The notes below the pieces were generated by a model, which saw only the letters and a program-made list of their open reading frames with translations, did no database searches and was not told the origin of the DNA. The position numbers and the translations under genes were made by a program. From NCBI GenBank assembly GCA_013287405.1, contig JABDDW010000028.1, positions 67-18,686 of the forward strand: a stretch of DNA of 18,620 nucleotides, in the 5' to 3' direction. Source of the DNA: Deltaproteobacteria bacterium (GTDB lineage: Bacteria > Bdellovibrionota > Bdellovibrionia > JABDDW01). Below, in pieces: positions 7,486 through 15,062 of the stretch (its first letter is position 1; the number at the start of each line of letters is the position of its first letter).

Positions 7486-7514
7486 TTGACAAAGACCTCT
7501 AAGGAAATCATATT
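7486..7514 (+). promoter_or_regulatory. Sigma70-like promoter of grpE-dnaJ
   Basis: A perfect TTGACA (7486-7491), 17 bp, then CATATT (7509-7514). Start would be near 7521, giving a 20-nt leader that contains AGAGGAAAGGA. No CIRCE operator and no clear sigma32 consensus were seen. Confidence 0.6.
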
Positions 7515-7540
7515 CCAAGGGACCAGAGGAAAGGATATTT

Positions 7541-8125
7541 GTGACGCGAAGCAACGAAGATAATGATGGTGATGAAACTATGAATGAAGATATCGAAATC
7601 ATTGATGATGATAATACCCAAAAGGTTGAGCCCGACGAAAACGACAAAGATAACGAAATCAAAATCCTAAAAAGCGAAGTCGCTGAGCTTAAAAAAGAAA
7701 AACTTTATCTCTTAGCGGACTTTGACAACTTTAGAAAACAAGCCATAAAAGAGCGTTCAGAACTTATAAAATATGGTTCTGAACCCATTGTGCGAGAGAT
7801 TCTTACCGTTCTCGACAACCTGGAGCGTTCGGCCCATGTAGAGCTCACACCAGAAACTATAGACAGCTACAAAAGCGGAATTGAAATGATCATCTCTCAA
7901 TTTAAAAAAGTTTTGGAGCGTTTTGGTGTTGAAGAAGTAGAATCTAAGGGCCAACCCTTTGACCCTTTACTACACGAGGCCCTTTCGTCTGAAGAAAACC
8001 CAGACCTTCCCCATAATACGGTCTCTGAGGTTTTAAAAAAGGCTTACAAGTTAAAAGGAAAAGTGATCCGTCCAGCTCAGGTGGTTGTGAATACGACGTC
8101 AAAGAAAACCGATAAAGAGGACTAA
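7541..8125 (+). CDS. grpE: GrpE nucleotide exchange factor
   Basis: Releases ADP from DnaK so that the chaperone cycle can turn over. The 194 residues comprise an acidic, disordered N-terminal stretch (1-40), a long helix (about 40-75, including [24 protein letters not shown], the typical GrpE LRxxADFxNxRKR region), a four-helix portion, and the beta domain with [11 protein letters not shown] (139-149), the family signature. GTG 7541 is chosen because AGGAAAGGA lies just before it; ATG 7580 is an in-frame alternative with a poorer site. Only 2 bp separate it from dnaJ, so the two are co-translated. dnaK is not adjacent, unlike the common grpE-dnaK-dnaJ order. Confidence 0.95.
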   Translation: MTRSNEDNDGDETMNEDIEIIDDDNTQKVEPDENDKDNEIKILKSEVAELKKEKLYLLADFDNFRKQAIKERSELIKYGSEPIVREILTVLDNLERSAHVELTPETIDSYKSGIEMIISQFKKVLERFGVEEVESKGQPFDPLLHEALSSEENPDLPHNTVSEVLKKAYKLKGKVIRPAQVVVNTTSKKTDKED

Positions 8126-8127
8126 GC

Positions 8128-9252
8128 GTGGCCAAACGTGACTACTACGAGGTCCTAGGCATTTCAAGAAATGCAAATGCCGACGAACTTAAAAAGGCTT
8201 ACCGAAAGCTCGCTTTAAAATATCACCCCGATAAGAACCAGCATGGCGATAAAGAAGCTGAAGAAAAGTTTAAAGAAGTTTCTGAAGCCTATGAAGTCTT
8301 GAGCACCCCGAAAAAACGACAAATGTACGATCAATTTGGGCACGCCGGTATGGGCGGAGGGTTTGGACAAAATCCCTTTGGCGGAATGGGGGATGCGGGT
8401 AGTTTTCAAGACCTATTTAATGATGTTTTTGGGGATTTTTTTGGCGGAGGCCGCGGTCGATCGCGAGATCCTAGAAAACAAAAGGGTGCGGATCTTCGAT
8501 ATACTTTAACAGTGACTTATGAAGAAGCCGGGAGCGGGTGCGAAAAACAAATCAATTTTATGAGAAACCGTTCTTGTAGCTCATGCAAGGGAACGGGAAG
8601 CAAATCCGGAGAAGGCCCTTCCCCCTGCGTCCAATGCGCAGGATCGGGGGAGGTCCATTTTCAACAGGGATTTTTTGCCGTTTCTAGACCATGCCCTCAG
8701 TGCAACGGCGAAGGCTCTGTAATTAAGAACCCCTGCTCCCAATGCAAGGGCCAGCGCACTATCCCTGCACCCACAAAACTTTCTGTCTCCGTTCCCGGGG
8801 GCGTGAATCACGGGCAAAGATTGAAATTAAAGTCTGAAGGAGACGCTGGTCCACAAGGTGGACCCCCAGGGGATTTGTATGTCGTAATCAATTTAGCCGA
8901 ACACACTCTTTTTGAAAGACAAGATGATGACATTCTCTTTGAGTTACCCTTAAGTATTACCGAAGCCGCCCTGGGTACAGAAATTAATCTCCCCACCCTT
9001 GACGGATCGGTGAGCCTAAAAATCCCTCAGGGCACGGCTAGCGGAAAAACCTTTCGGGTTAAGAATAAGGGTTTTCCCCATCTCGGAAGTTACGGGTCAG
9101 GAGATCTTTTTGTTCGAGTTGTCGTGGACGTACCAGATGAGCTAAGTCCCGAACAAATTGACCTTCTCAAAAAATTTGAAGAATTCTCAAAAGAAACTCC
9201 CCTCAAGAAGCAATATAAAGATAAAATCAAAAATCTAAAGAAAATGACCTAG
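8128..9252 (+). CDS. dnaJ: DnaJ (Hsp40) co-chaperone
   Basis: Delivers unfolded proteins to DnaK and stimulates its ATPase. The 374 residues hold a J domain (5-70, HPD at 33-35), a Gly/Phe-rich linker (about 72-115), a zinc-finger cysteine-rich domain with four CxxC units, and the C-terminal substrate domains. The first three units fit CxxCxGxG ([24 protein letters not shown]); the fourth is CSQCKGQR, losing the last glycine but keeping its cysteines, so zinc binding should be intact. GTG 8128 has AAGAGG before it. It follows grpE by 2 bp and precedes the lipoprotein gene by 11 bp, forming one operon. Confidence 0.96.
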   Translation: MAKRDYYEVLGISRNANADELKKAYRKLALKYHPDKNQHGDKEAEEKFKEVSEAYEVLSTPKKRQMYDQFGHAGMGGGFGQNPFGGMGDAGSFQDLFNDVFGDFFGGGRGRSRDPRKQKGADLRYTLTVTYEEAGSGCEKQINFMRNRSCSSCKGTGSKSGEGPSPCVQCAGSGEVHFQQGFFAVSRPCPQCNGEGSVIKNPCSQCKGQRTIPAPTKLSVSVPGGVNHGQRLKLKSEGDAGPQGGPPGDLYVVINLAEHTLFERQDDDILFELPLSITEAALGTEINLPTLDGSVSLKIPQGTASGKTFRVKNKGFPHLGSYGSGDLFVRVVVDVPDELSPEQIDLLKKFEEFSKETPLKKQYKDKIKNLKKMT

Positions 9253-9263
9253 AGAAGGACTTT

Positions 9264-11264
9264 ATGAAAAAACTCAGCCGGGTCTTATGTTTTTGTCTGT
9301 CAATAAGCTTTCTGGAGGCCTGTTCTACGGTATCGGAAGTCCATAAGGTCCCCGCGCAAAAAGCTAATGATCAAGAATACCGAGAATATCGACAAGCCGA
9401 ACAGGCCTACAAAACAGGAAAGGCCGCCACCGCCTTAAAAAAATTCACAACTTTTATTCAGAAGCACCCACAAAACAATTTAACTGATCACGCTTCGTTT
9501 TATGCGGGACAGATCTACTATGATCAAGGAGATTATTTTCGAGCGGCCCGATATTGGTTATATATCGTGGATGGCCTGATCATTAGCGAGTTCTATGAAC
9601 GGGCTCTCATTGGCGCCGCTAAATGCCAAATGCAGATGTCCAGGTACGACGAGGCCCTCTCCACTATCTCTCGGTTTCACGCCACTGATAAAACCGATCG
9701 GGCCTTAGCCACCAGCGCCTTTGAACTCAGCTCAAAAATCAGACTCATTAAAGGGGATGGTCTTGGGGCCATTGAAAACCTTGTAACGGCAAGCACGTAT
9801 TCTGCGGCCAATGACAAGCAAGCTCTGCTGAATCGTGCGGCAGATATTGTGACTGGTAACTTAAACCAAGCCCAACTCGAACAGGGCCTAGGCATGGCTT
9901 CGATGCAACAGTTCGAACTCCTGATGCGTTATCGTTTAGGACAAATTCTTTATGATGAAAAGACTTTTGGCGGCGCTAAAAATGTTTTTGCTTCTATCGT
10001 CACTAAGTTTCCAAATACTGTTCAAGCAAGAAACGCCCAAGACTATATCAATAGTTTAGATGCCCAAGAAAAGACTGATGCGACGGTTATCGGAGTCATT
10101 CTACCTCTGAGTGGCAAGTACTCCCAAATGGGCTATAAAACCCTGCGAGGAGTGCAAATGGGACTAGGAATTTTTAATCGTAATAGCACTTCACCGATTA
10201 GGCTGGCCGTCATCGATAGCGAGGGAAGTGCCGATATTGCGCGAAGAGGTGTAGATCGATTAGTTAGCGAAGATCATGTCGTAGCGGTTATTGGAGATAT
10301 CTTAAGTAAAACAGCTACGGCCATCGCTTCGAAAGCTCAAGAGTTGGGTTTACCCTGTCTGGCGCTGGCTCAAAAGCAAGACCTCGGTGAGGTCGGAGAT
10401 TTTATCTTCCGCAATACCCTCACTCCAGAGATGCAAATGCAAACTCTCGTGGACGTCGCCATGCGTGAAAAGGGTTACCACCGTTTTGCCATAATTTACC
10501 CCAACGATTCTTATGGAACTGAGTATGCTTCCCTTTTCTGGGATAACGTCCTCAACCGCGGCGGAGAAATTACAGCAGCACAAACTTACCAACCTGAAGA
10601 GACCGACTTCCGGGACCCCATTCAACGCCTTGTCGGAACCTATTACGCCGAAGAGGATCGAGGCAAAGAACTGCAAATGAGACTCCAGGCATGGAACAAA
10701 GAACAGGCCCAAGCCAATGTGCCAAAAAATCAAAGGGACAAACCTCCGAAAGATATTCTCCCGCCTATTGTAGACTTTGATGCCATTTTTATAGCTGATA
10801 GCCCCAAGGCCGTCGGACAAATTGCACCTATGCTCGCTTACAATGATGTAAATAACGTTCCCCTTCTCGGCACTAATTTATGGGATACCCCTCAAATTAT
10901 TTCACGAGGGGGGAAGTTCGTAGAGAATGCACTTTTTGTTGATGATTTTTTTAGCACTGACCCCAATCCAGCCCTTCATAAATTCACGACGGAGTTTCAA
11001 ACTCAATTTGGCTACATGCCAGATATCTTTGAGTCTCAAGGGTACGACACCGCCGTCTTGATTTCTCAGGTTCTCAAGGACAGTGGCTATAATCTAACCC
11101 GTTCTCTCCTTAGAGATAGGTTGGCACAGGCTGCCGTGAGCAATGGCTCCCTAGGAGCGCTTAAAATGAATCGGCAGCGAGAAGTGGAAAAATCTCTAGT
11201 CCCTTTAACCGTCCAGGGTAGCAAAATCGTCAAATTTGAAACGATGAGCAGCACGCCGCGCTAA
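9264..11264 (+). CDS. Lipoprotein with TPR-like repeats and periplasmic-binding domain (LpoA-like)
   Basis: Signal peptide 1-19 ends in LEAC with lipidated Cys20. Residues about 35-265 are helical repeats of TPR type (AYKTGKAATALKKFTTFIQKHP and following); from about 272 (TVIGVILPLSGKYSQMG) to the end is a type I periplasmic-binding fold of the branched-chain amino-acid receptor class. This order matches E. coli LpoA, the outer-membrane activator of penicillin-binding protein 1A, so a role in peptidoglycan synthesis is the best inference; ligand binding cannot be excluded. The 666-residue length fits. GAGAAGGA lies before ATG 9264, 11 bp after dnaJ, which suggests co-expression with heat-shock genes. 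An insertion of charged residues within the binding domain (about 465-495, RGKELQMRLQAWNKEQAQAN) is unusual for solute receptors and resembles those of PBP activators. Confidence 0.85.
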   Translation: MKKLSRVLCFCLSISFLEACSTVSEVHKVPAQKANDQEYREYRQAEQAYKTGKAATALKKFTTFIQKHPQNNLTDHASFYAGQIYYDQGDYFRAARYWLYIVDGLIISEFYERALIGAAKCQMQMSRYDEALSTISRFHATDKTDRALATSAFELSSKIRLIKGDGLGAIENLVTASTYSAANDKQALLNRAADIVTGNLNQAQLEQGLGMASMQQFELLMRYRLGQILYDEKTFGGAKNVFASIVTKFPNTVQARNAQDYINSLDAQEKTDATVIGVILPLSGKYSQMGYKTLRGVQMGLGIFNRNSTSPIRLAVIDSEGSADIARRGVDRLVSEDHVVAVIGDILSKTATAIASKAQELGLPCLALAQKQDLGEVGDFIFRNTLTPEMQMQTLVDVAMREKGYHRFAIIYPNDSYGTEYASLFWDNVLNRGGEITAAQTYQPEETDFRDPIQRLVGTYYAEEDRGKELQMRLQAWNKEQAQANVPKNQRDKPPKDILPPIVDFDAIFIADSPKAVGQIAPMLAYNDVNNVPLLGTNLWDTPQIISRGGKFVENALFVDDFFSTDPNPALHKFTTEFQTQFGYMPDIFESQGYDTAVLISQVLKDSGYNLTRSLLRDRLAQAAVSNGSLGALKMNRQREVEKSLVPLTVQGSKIVKFETMSSTPR

Positions 11265-11318
11265 TTGCGGTGCGTTGAAAACATCGTAATAATAATGAAG
11301 GAGTTAGGAGTTTTTTTA

Positions 11319-11465
11319 GTGACAAAGACGTCGGCAGATATTACAAATCTTAAAAAGTCTGTTCTATTTTTTTGTAACAAGTATACTGTACAATTCATAG
11401 AACAGCGCCTTTTTAAGAGCCAGCTTGAGTTTGAGGGGAATTGGTTTATTGGAGGGGCGCTATGA
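11319..11465 (+). CDS. Small possible leader ORF before dksA
   Basis: Unrecognised 48-codon frame beginning at GTG after AAGGAGTTAGGAG (8-nt spacing). Its TGA overlaps ATG 11462 (ATGA), and that ATG is in frame with the DksA gene. The peptide has no signal, repeat or known motif. It may be a regulatory leader or simply noise; the strong ribosome site and overlap are the only support. Just upstream of its end, 11382-11394 contains TATACT and TACAAT, possible -10 elements for dksA without a good -35. Confidence 0.25.
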   Translation: MTKTSADITNLKKSVLFFCNKYTVQFIEQRLFKSQLEFEGNWFIGGAL

Positions 11466-11521
11466 CTTTGAAAAAAGGGGATTTAGAAGTTTCCATATTT
11501 TCGCAACAGGGAGGGGAAACC

Positions 11522-11887
11522 ATGCGCGCGAAAGAGTTGGAACGCTTTAAGAAGTTGCTCCTGAGTCAGAAAGCTGAACTCTTGAACAATACTCGAAAGC
11601 TATTAAAAGAAGAAGCACAACACAGTCCAGATGATCTTGCTGATGAAACAGATTTGGCATCAAGTGAGGTCAATCAAAGTTTAACTTTGAGACTCCGTGA
11701 CAGAGAACGACTATTAATTCAAAAGGTCGAGTCCGCTCTTTCCAAGATTCAGACCGGTACCTATGGGATTTGCGAAGAATGCGAAGAACCCATTGAACCA
11801 AAACGCTTGGAAGCGAGGCCTGTGGCTACTCTCTGCATAGCTTGCAAAGAAGAACAAGAGCATAAAGAGAAGATTTTCGCCTATTAG
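11522..11887 (+). CDS. dksA: DksA/TraR-type zinc-finger transcription regulator
   Basis: A 121-residue RNA-polymerase-binding factor that works with ppGpp in the stringent response. Residues 1-75 form the coiled-coil hairpin; Asp41-Glu-Thr-Asp44 sits at its tip in the place of the E. coli DksA Asp71/Asp74 pair needed for activity, followed by LASSE. The C4 zinc finger is Cys84-x2-Cys87-x17-Cys105-x2-Cys108 with the common RLEARPxAxLCIxCK phrase. ATG 11522 follows GGGAGGGG; an in-frame ATG at 11462, also with a good site (GGAGGGG), would add 20 residues, so two forms are possible. A strong terminator follows 33 bp after the stop. DksA and related TraR-like proteins are hard to tell apart, but the Asp pair and four cysteines favour true DksA. 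Confidence 0.85.
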   Translation: MRAKELERFKKLLLSQKAELLNNTRKLLKEEAQHSPDDLADETDLASSEVNQSLTLRLRDRERLLIQKVESALSKIQTGTYGICEECEEPIEPKRLEARPVATLCIACKEEQEHKEKIFAY

Positions 11888-11920
11888 TCCTTAGACCAGA
11901 GCTCCGCTAGCTTTAGGTTG

Positions 11921-11953
11921 GGCACGGAATAAATTTTAGGCCGTGCCTTTTTT
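11921..11953 (+). terminator. Intrinsic terminator after dksA
   Basis: GGCACGG (11921-11927), 13-nt loop, CCGTGCC (11941-11947), then TTTTTT. A G/C-rich 7-bp stem with an immediate T-run is a standard rho-independent terminator; it separates dksA from lon. Confidence 0.85.
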
Positions 11954-12021
11954 CTTTAAAGGTCCTCCCTGCGCTTTCCGAACAGTTAGGTGACACAACA
12001 CTAATGCCTCGGAGGCGCGTA

Positions 12022-14445
12022 ATGACTTTCGACGATAAAGCGATAGAAATTCCCGAAACTCTCCCCATGTTGCCGGTGAGAGACATCGTGGTCTTCCCTT
12101 ATATGATTCTCCCGCTTTTTGTTGGCAGAGAACCATCTATAAAAGCTGTGGAAGATGCTCTTTCAAAAAATCGATTGATCTTTCTCGCTTCTCAAAAAGA
12201 ACTGACTGAAGAAAATCCCTCTCCGGACTCGATATATGAAACGGGTACCGTGGGAATGATCATGAGGATGCGAAAACTTCCAGATGGAAGGGTAAAAATC
12301 CTCATTCAAGGTGTCGCAAAAGGTCGAATTGAGAATTACACCCAGACGGCTCCAAGTTTCATAGTCAAAGTTAAAAAAATTGAAGAGAGCAGCACAGCCA
12401 TCCCCTCTCTCGAAGTAGAGGCTATGGTTCGCAATGTTAAAGAGCATCTCGAGAAAATTATTTCACTCGGTAAGATGCTCTCACCCGACATCCTCATGGT
12501 CTTAGACGATGTCGGCGACCCGGGTCGCTTGGCTGACCTTGTCGCTTCAAACCTCGGCCTTAAGGTTCAGGAAGCACAAGCCATCCTCGAAACAGTAGAT
12601 CACAAGGAACGTCTAAAGAAGGTTAATGATTTGCTGGTGAAGGAACTTGAATTGTTAGCCATGCAGGCCCGTATACGTTCTCAAGCTAAAGATGAGATGA
12701 CTCGTTCTCAAAAAGAATACTTCTTAAGAGAGCAAATCAGAGCCATCAAGAGTGAGCTTGGGGAACAAGACACCAAAGCTGAAGAAATTGACGAACTCAG
12801 AGAAAAGGTTGAGTCTTGTGACATGCCCGAAGGAATCGAAAAGGAGGCATTAAAGCAACTTGCTCGCTTAGAGAGAATGCATCCCGATGCCTCCGAAGCC
12901 ACAATGGTTAGAACTTACCTTGATTGGTTAGTGGATCTTCCATGGTCAAAGTCGACCGAAGATAATTTTGATCTTGCTCGAGCTAAAGAAATTCTTGATG
13001 AAGACCACTTTGATCTTAAGAAAATAAAAGATCGAATTTTAGAATTTATGGCTGTTCGCAAACTTAAATCTAAAATGAAAGGCCCCATTCTGTGTTTTGT
13101 TGGTCCTCCCGGAGTAGGAAAAACATCCTTAGGGAAGAGTATTGCCAGATCCATGGGACGACAATTTGTTCGAATATCTCTAGGTGGCGTAAAAGATGAA
13201 GCAGAAATCCGCGGTCACAGGCGCACTTACGTTGGTGCCATGCCCGGCCGAATTATCCAAGGGCTCAAACAAGCTGGCACAAACAACCCTATTTTTGTTC
13301 TCGACGAAATTGATAAACTCGGCAGCGACTTTAGGGGAGACCCGTCCTCAGCCATGCTCGAAGTTTTAGATCCAGAACAAAATAATACTTTTAGAGATCA
13401 TTACATCAATCTCGATTTTGATCTCAGTAATGTGATGTTTCTCGCAACGGCCAACGTCTTAGAAACCATTCCTCAAGCTTTGCGAGATCGAATGGAAGTC
13501 ATTCAACTTTCTGGTTACAGTGAAGAAGAAAAGTTTATTATCGCTAAGAAATACCTCATTCGTAAGCAAATGGAAGAAAATGGTGTTTCGGAAAAATTCA
13601 TTGAGTTTAAAGAAGATGGCCTCAAAAAAGTAATCTCCCAATATACTCGCGAAGCGGGCTTGAGAAACTTAGAGCGAGAAATTGGCGGATTATGTCGTAA
13701 AGTGGCTCGCGAAATTGCTCAGGGTAATAATGAGAAGTGGGTCATCACGGCGAAGGTCGTAGAAAAGTTTCTTGGTCCCGCTAAGTTCTTACGCGAAGAT
13801 GATCTAGATCGAAACGAAGTTGGCGTCGCTACAGGTTTAGCTTGGACTCAATTTGGGGGCGAGATCCTTTATATTGAGGCCACCAGAATGAAGGGCAAAG
13901 GCGCAATGATTCTCACCGGCCAATTAGGGGATGTCATGAAAGAGTCCGCTACAGCTGCATTGACCTTTGCAAGAAGCCACGCAAAAGAACTGGGGTTGGA
14001 GGAAAACTTCTTCTCCGAAAATGACATCCACGTTCACATACCCGCCGGAGCCATTCCTAAAGACGGCCCTTCCGCCGGAATTACAATGGCCACGGCTTTG
14101 ATTAGCTTGCTGACAAGCAACCCCGTGCGAAAAGACGTAGCTATGACGGGTGAGGTGACTCTTTTAGGAAAAGTTCTTCCCATCGGTGGCCTTAAGGAAA
14201 AATCTCTAGCAGCCATGCGACAGGGCGTGAAAGACGTCATTATCCCTTTTAGAAATGTTAAAGATCTGGAAGAAATCCCGGAAGAATTTAGAAAAAAACT
14301 CAATTTTATTCCGGTGAAAAACCTATCAGAGGTCCTTAGCGTGGCCCTGGAGCGAAAAATTGCACCACTCAAATCCGTTGATGATAAACCCAGCGTGAGT
14401 GGCCACAAGAACAGAAAAAATAGAGTGGTCGCGGGGGCGGCTTAA
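12022..14445 (+). CDS. lon: Lon ATP-dependent protease
   Basis: Cytosolic AAA+ protease that degrades misfolded and regulatory proteins. The 807 residues contain the LON substrate-binding domain (about 8-200, LPMLPVRDIVVFPYMILPLF), the helical linker, the ATPase with Walker A GPPGVGKT (361-368) and Walker B IFVLDEIDKL, and the S16 protease domain with catalytic Ser684 in KDGPSAG and Lys727 in GGLKEKS, 43 residues apart as in E. coli Lon (679/722). ATG 12022 is preferred over ATG 12004 because CGGAGG stands 6 nt before it. Transcription probably begins between the dksA terminator and 12004; no clear promoter or heat-shock consensus was found there. Its stop codon overlaps that of the opposing gene. 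Confidence 0.97.
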   Translation: MTFDDKAIEIPETLPMLPVRDIVVFPYMILPLFVGREPSIKAVEDALSKNRLIFLASQKELTEENPSPDSIYETGTVGMIMRMRKLPDGRVKILIQGVAKGRIENYTQTAPSFIVKVKKIEESSTAIPSLEVEAMVRNVKEHLEKIISLGKMLSPDILMVLDDVGDPGRLADLVASNLGLKVQEAQAILETVDHKERLKKVNDLLVKELELLAMQARIRSQAKDEMTRSQKEYFLREQIRAIKSELGEQDTKAEEIDELREKVESCDMPEGIEKEALKQLARLERMHPDASEATMVRTYLDWLVDLPWSKSTEDNFDLARAKEILDEDHFDLKKIKDRILEFMAVRKLKSKMKGPILCFVGPPGVGKTSLGKSIARSMGRQFVRISLGGVKDEAEIRGHRRTYVGAMPGRIIQGLKQAGTNNPIFVLDEIDKLGSDFRGDPSSAMLEVLDPEQNNTFRDHYINLDFDLSNVMFLATANVLETIPQALRDRMEVIQLSGYSEEEKFIIAKKYLIRKQMEENGVSEKFIEFKEDGLKKVISQYTREAGLRNLEREIGGLCRKVAREIAQGNNEKWVITAKVVEKFLGPAKFLREDDLDRNEVGVATGLAWTQFGGEILYIEATRMKGKGAMILTGQLGDVMKESATAALTFARSHAKELGLEENFFSENDIHVHIPAGAIPKDGPSAGITMATALISLLTSNPVRKDVAMTGEVTLLGKVLPIGGLKEKSLAAMRQGVKDVIIPFRNVKDLEEIPEEFRKKLNFIPVKNLSEVLSVALERKIAPLKSVDDKPSVSGHKNRKNRVVAGAA

Positions 14446-14921
14446 AACTTTTGAAAGTCCCCAAAAAGATAATCTATAGAGTCAGGCGGGGTTAACTCTC
14501 TCTCCGATTTTTTTTGATCAAGAACTGAATTAGACTTCGACGTGTCCTCTAAAATTCGAACTAACATTCGCAGGTCGATGATCTCCTCTTTAAGCTGAGA
14601 AATCTGCTCCTCTTTCTCTTGGAGGATCTTGGCATAAGCTGACTTTATCTCTTCTACCAACCGATTTGCTGAGGTCAAGACAGAAGCTTCGACAAAAGTA
14701 GAGTGGTTTACTTCAGTAGGGGAGCCATTAAACGGCAAAGAACTATTATCAACAGCTGGCGCTGCAACTTGCTGAAGGGGTTCGGGCGCCGAGTCTAGAA
14801 TTAAATATTTACCCTGGTCCAGCTTGAATTCAATGGTTCTCGCTTTGATTCTACGTCTTAAGGTTGAAAGACTGACGTTATATTTTGTCGAATAGTTTAA
14901 AAGCGGCAACCAGCCTGGCAT
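14442..14921 (-). CDS. Small helix-turn-helix and coiled-coil protein, function unknown
   Basis: A 159-residue protein. Residues 4-45 (WLPLLNYSTKYNVSLSTLRR, then RIKARTIEFKL and GKYLI) look like a MerR/excisionase-type winged helix that reads DNA; 46-80 is a low-complexity linker; 85-125 is a heptad-rich coiled coil (LVEEIKSAYAKILQEKEEQI); the tail is polar and ends in SIDYLFGDFQKF. I know no named family for this arrangement. A DNA-binding, self-associating regulator or nucleoid-associated protein is the inference. ATG 14921 follows TTGGGGGGAA; upstream in-frame starts at 14954 and 14993 lack a comparable site. It is convergent with lon, the two stops sharing TTAA, so their transcripts may interfere, and divergent from the patatin gene. 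Confidence 0.75.
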   Translation of the reverse strand: MPGWLPLLNYSTKYNVSLSTLRRRIKARTIEFKLDQGKYLILDSAPEPLQQVAAPAVDNSSLPFNGSPTEVNHSTFVEASVLTSANRLVEEIKSAYAKILQEKEEQISQLKEEIIDLRMLVRILEDTSKSNSVLDQKKSERELTPPDSIDYLFGDFQKF

Positions 14922-14944
14922 TTCGTTCCCCCCAAGAGTCTTCA

Positions 14945-14972
14945 AGTCTAACATGTTGGAGTTAATTGTAAA
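14945..14972 (-). promoter_or_regulatory. Possible promoter of the HTH/coiled-coil gene
   Basis: On the minus strand TTTACA (14972-14967), 16 bp, TAGACT (14950-14945). The start point would be near 14938, 17 nt before ATG 14921, leaving room for the G-rich ribosome site. Both boxes are imperfect. Confidence 0.35.
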
Positions 14973-15062
14973 CCTGATTCGTATGGGCTGCATAGTCCAG
15001 GCTGGAGAGCCGATCGCAAAAAGGCTTAAATATCCGTCCTTTAATTGGTATCCTGGTGTCTC

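Noticed and set aside
7496..7529. Stem CCTCT/AGAGG with inner GGAA/TTCC before grpE, resembling an RNA thermometer over the ribosome site
   Set aside because: The TTGACA/CATATT promoter overlaps the 5-prime half of the stem, so its transcripts would not contain it; the stem is also short. It could act only on read-through from hemW.
7472..7540. Search for a CIRCE or sigma32 heat-shock element before grpE
   Set aside because: No TTAGCACTC-N9-GAGTGCTAA or convincing sigma32 pair was found; only a sigma70-like promoter is visible.
10350..10820. 156-codon open frame on the minus strand
   Set aside because: It is an antisense shadow of the LpoA-like lipoprotein, with no recognisable domain and no plausible start context.
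11243..11275. Imperfect hairpin GCAC..CGC / GCG..GTGC around the stop of the LpoA-like gene
   Set aside because: The stem is bulged, the stop codon falls in it, and no T-run follows, so it is not a convincing terminator.
11756..11762. GGTACC inside dksA, and a similar copy at 12244-12249 in lon
   Set aside because: These are single GGTACC hexamers in coding sequence without the GGTACCGGGTACCTTTT context, so they are not RAYT repeat units.
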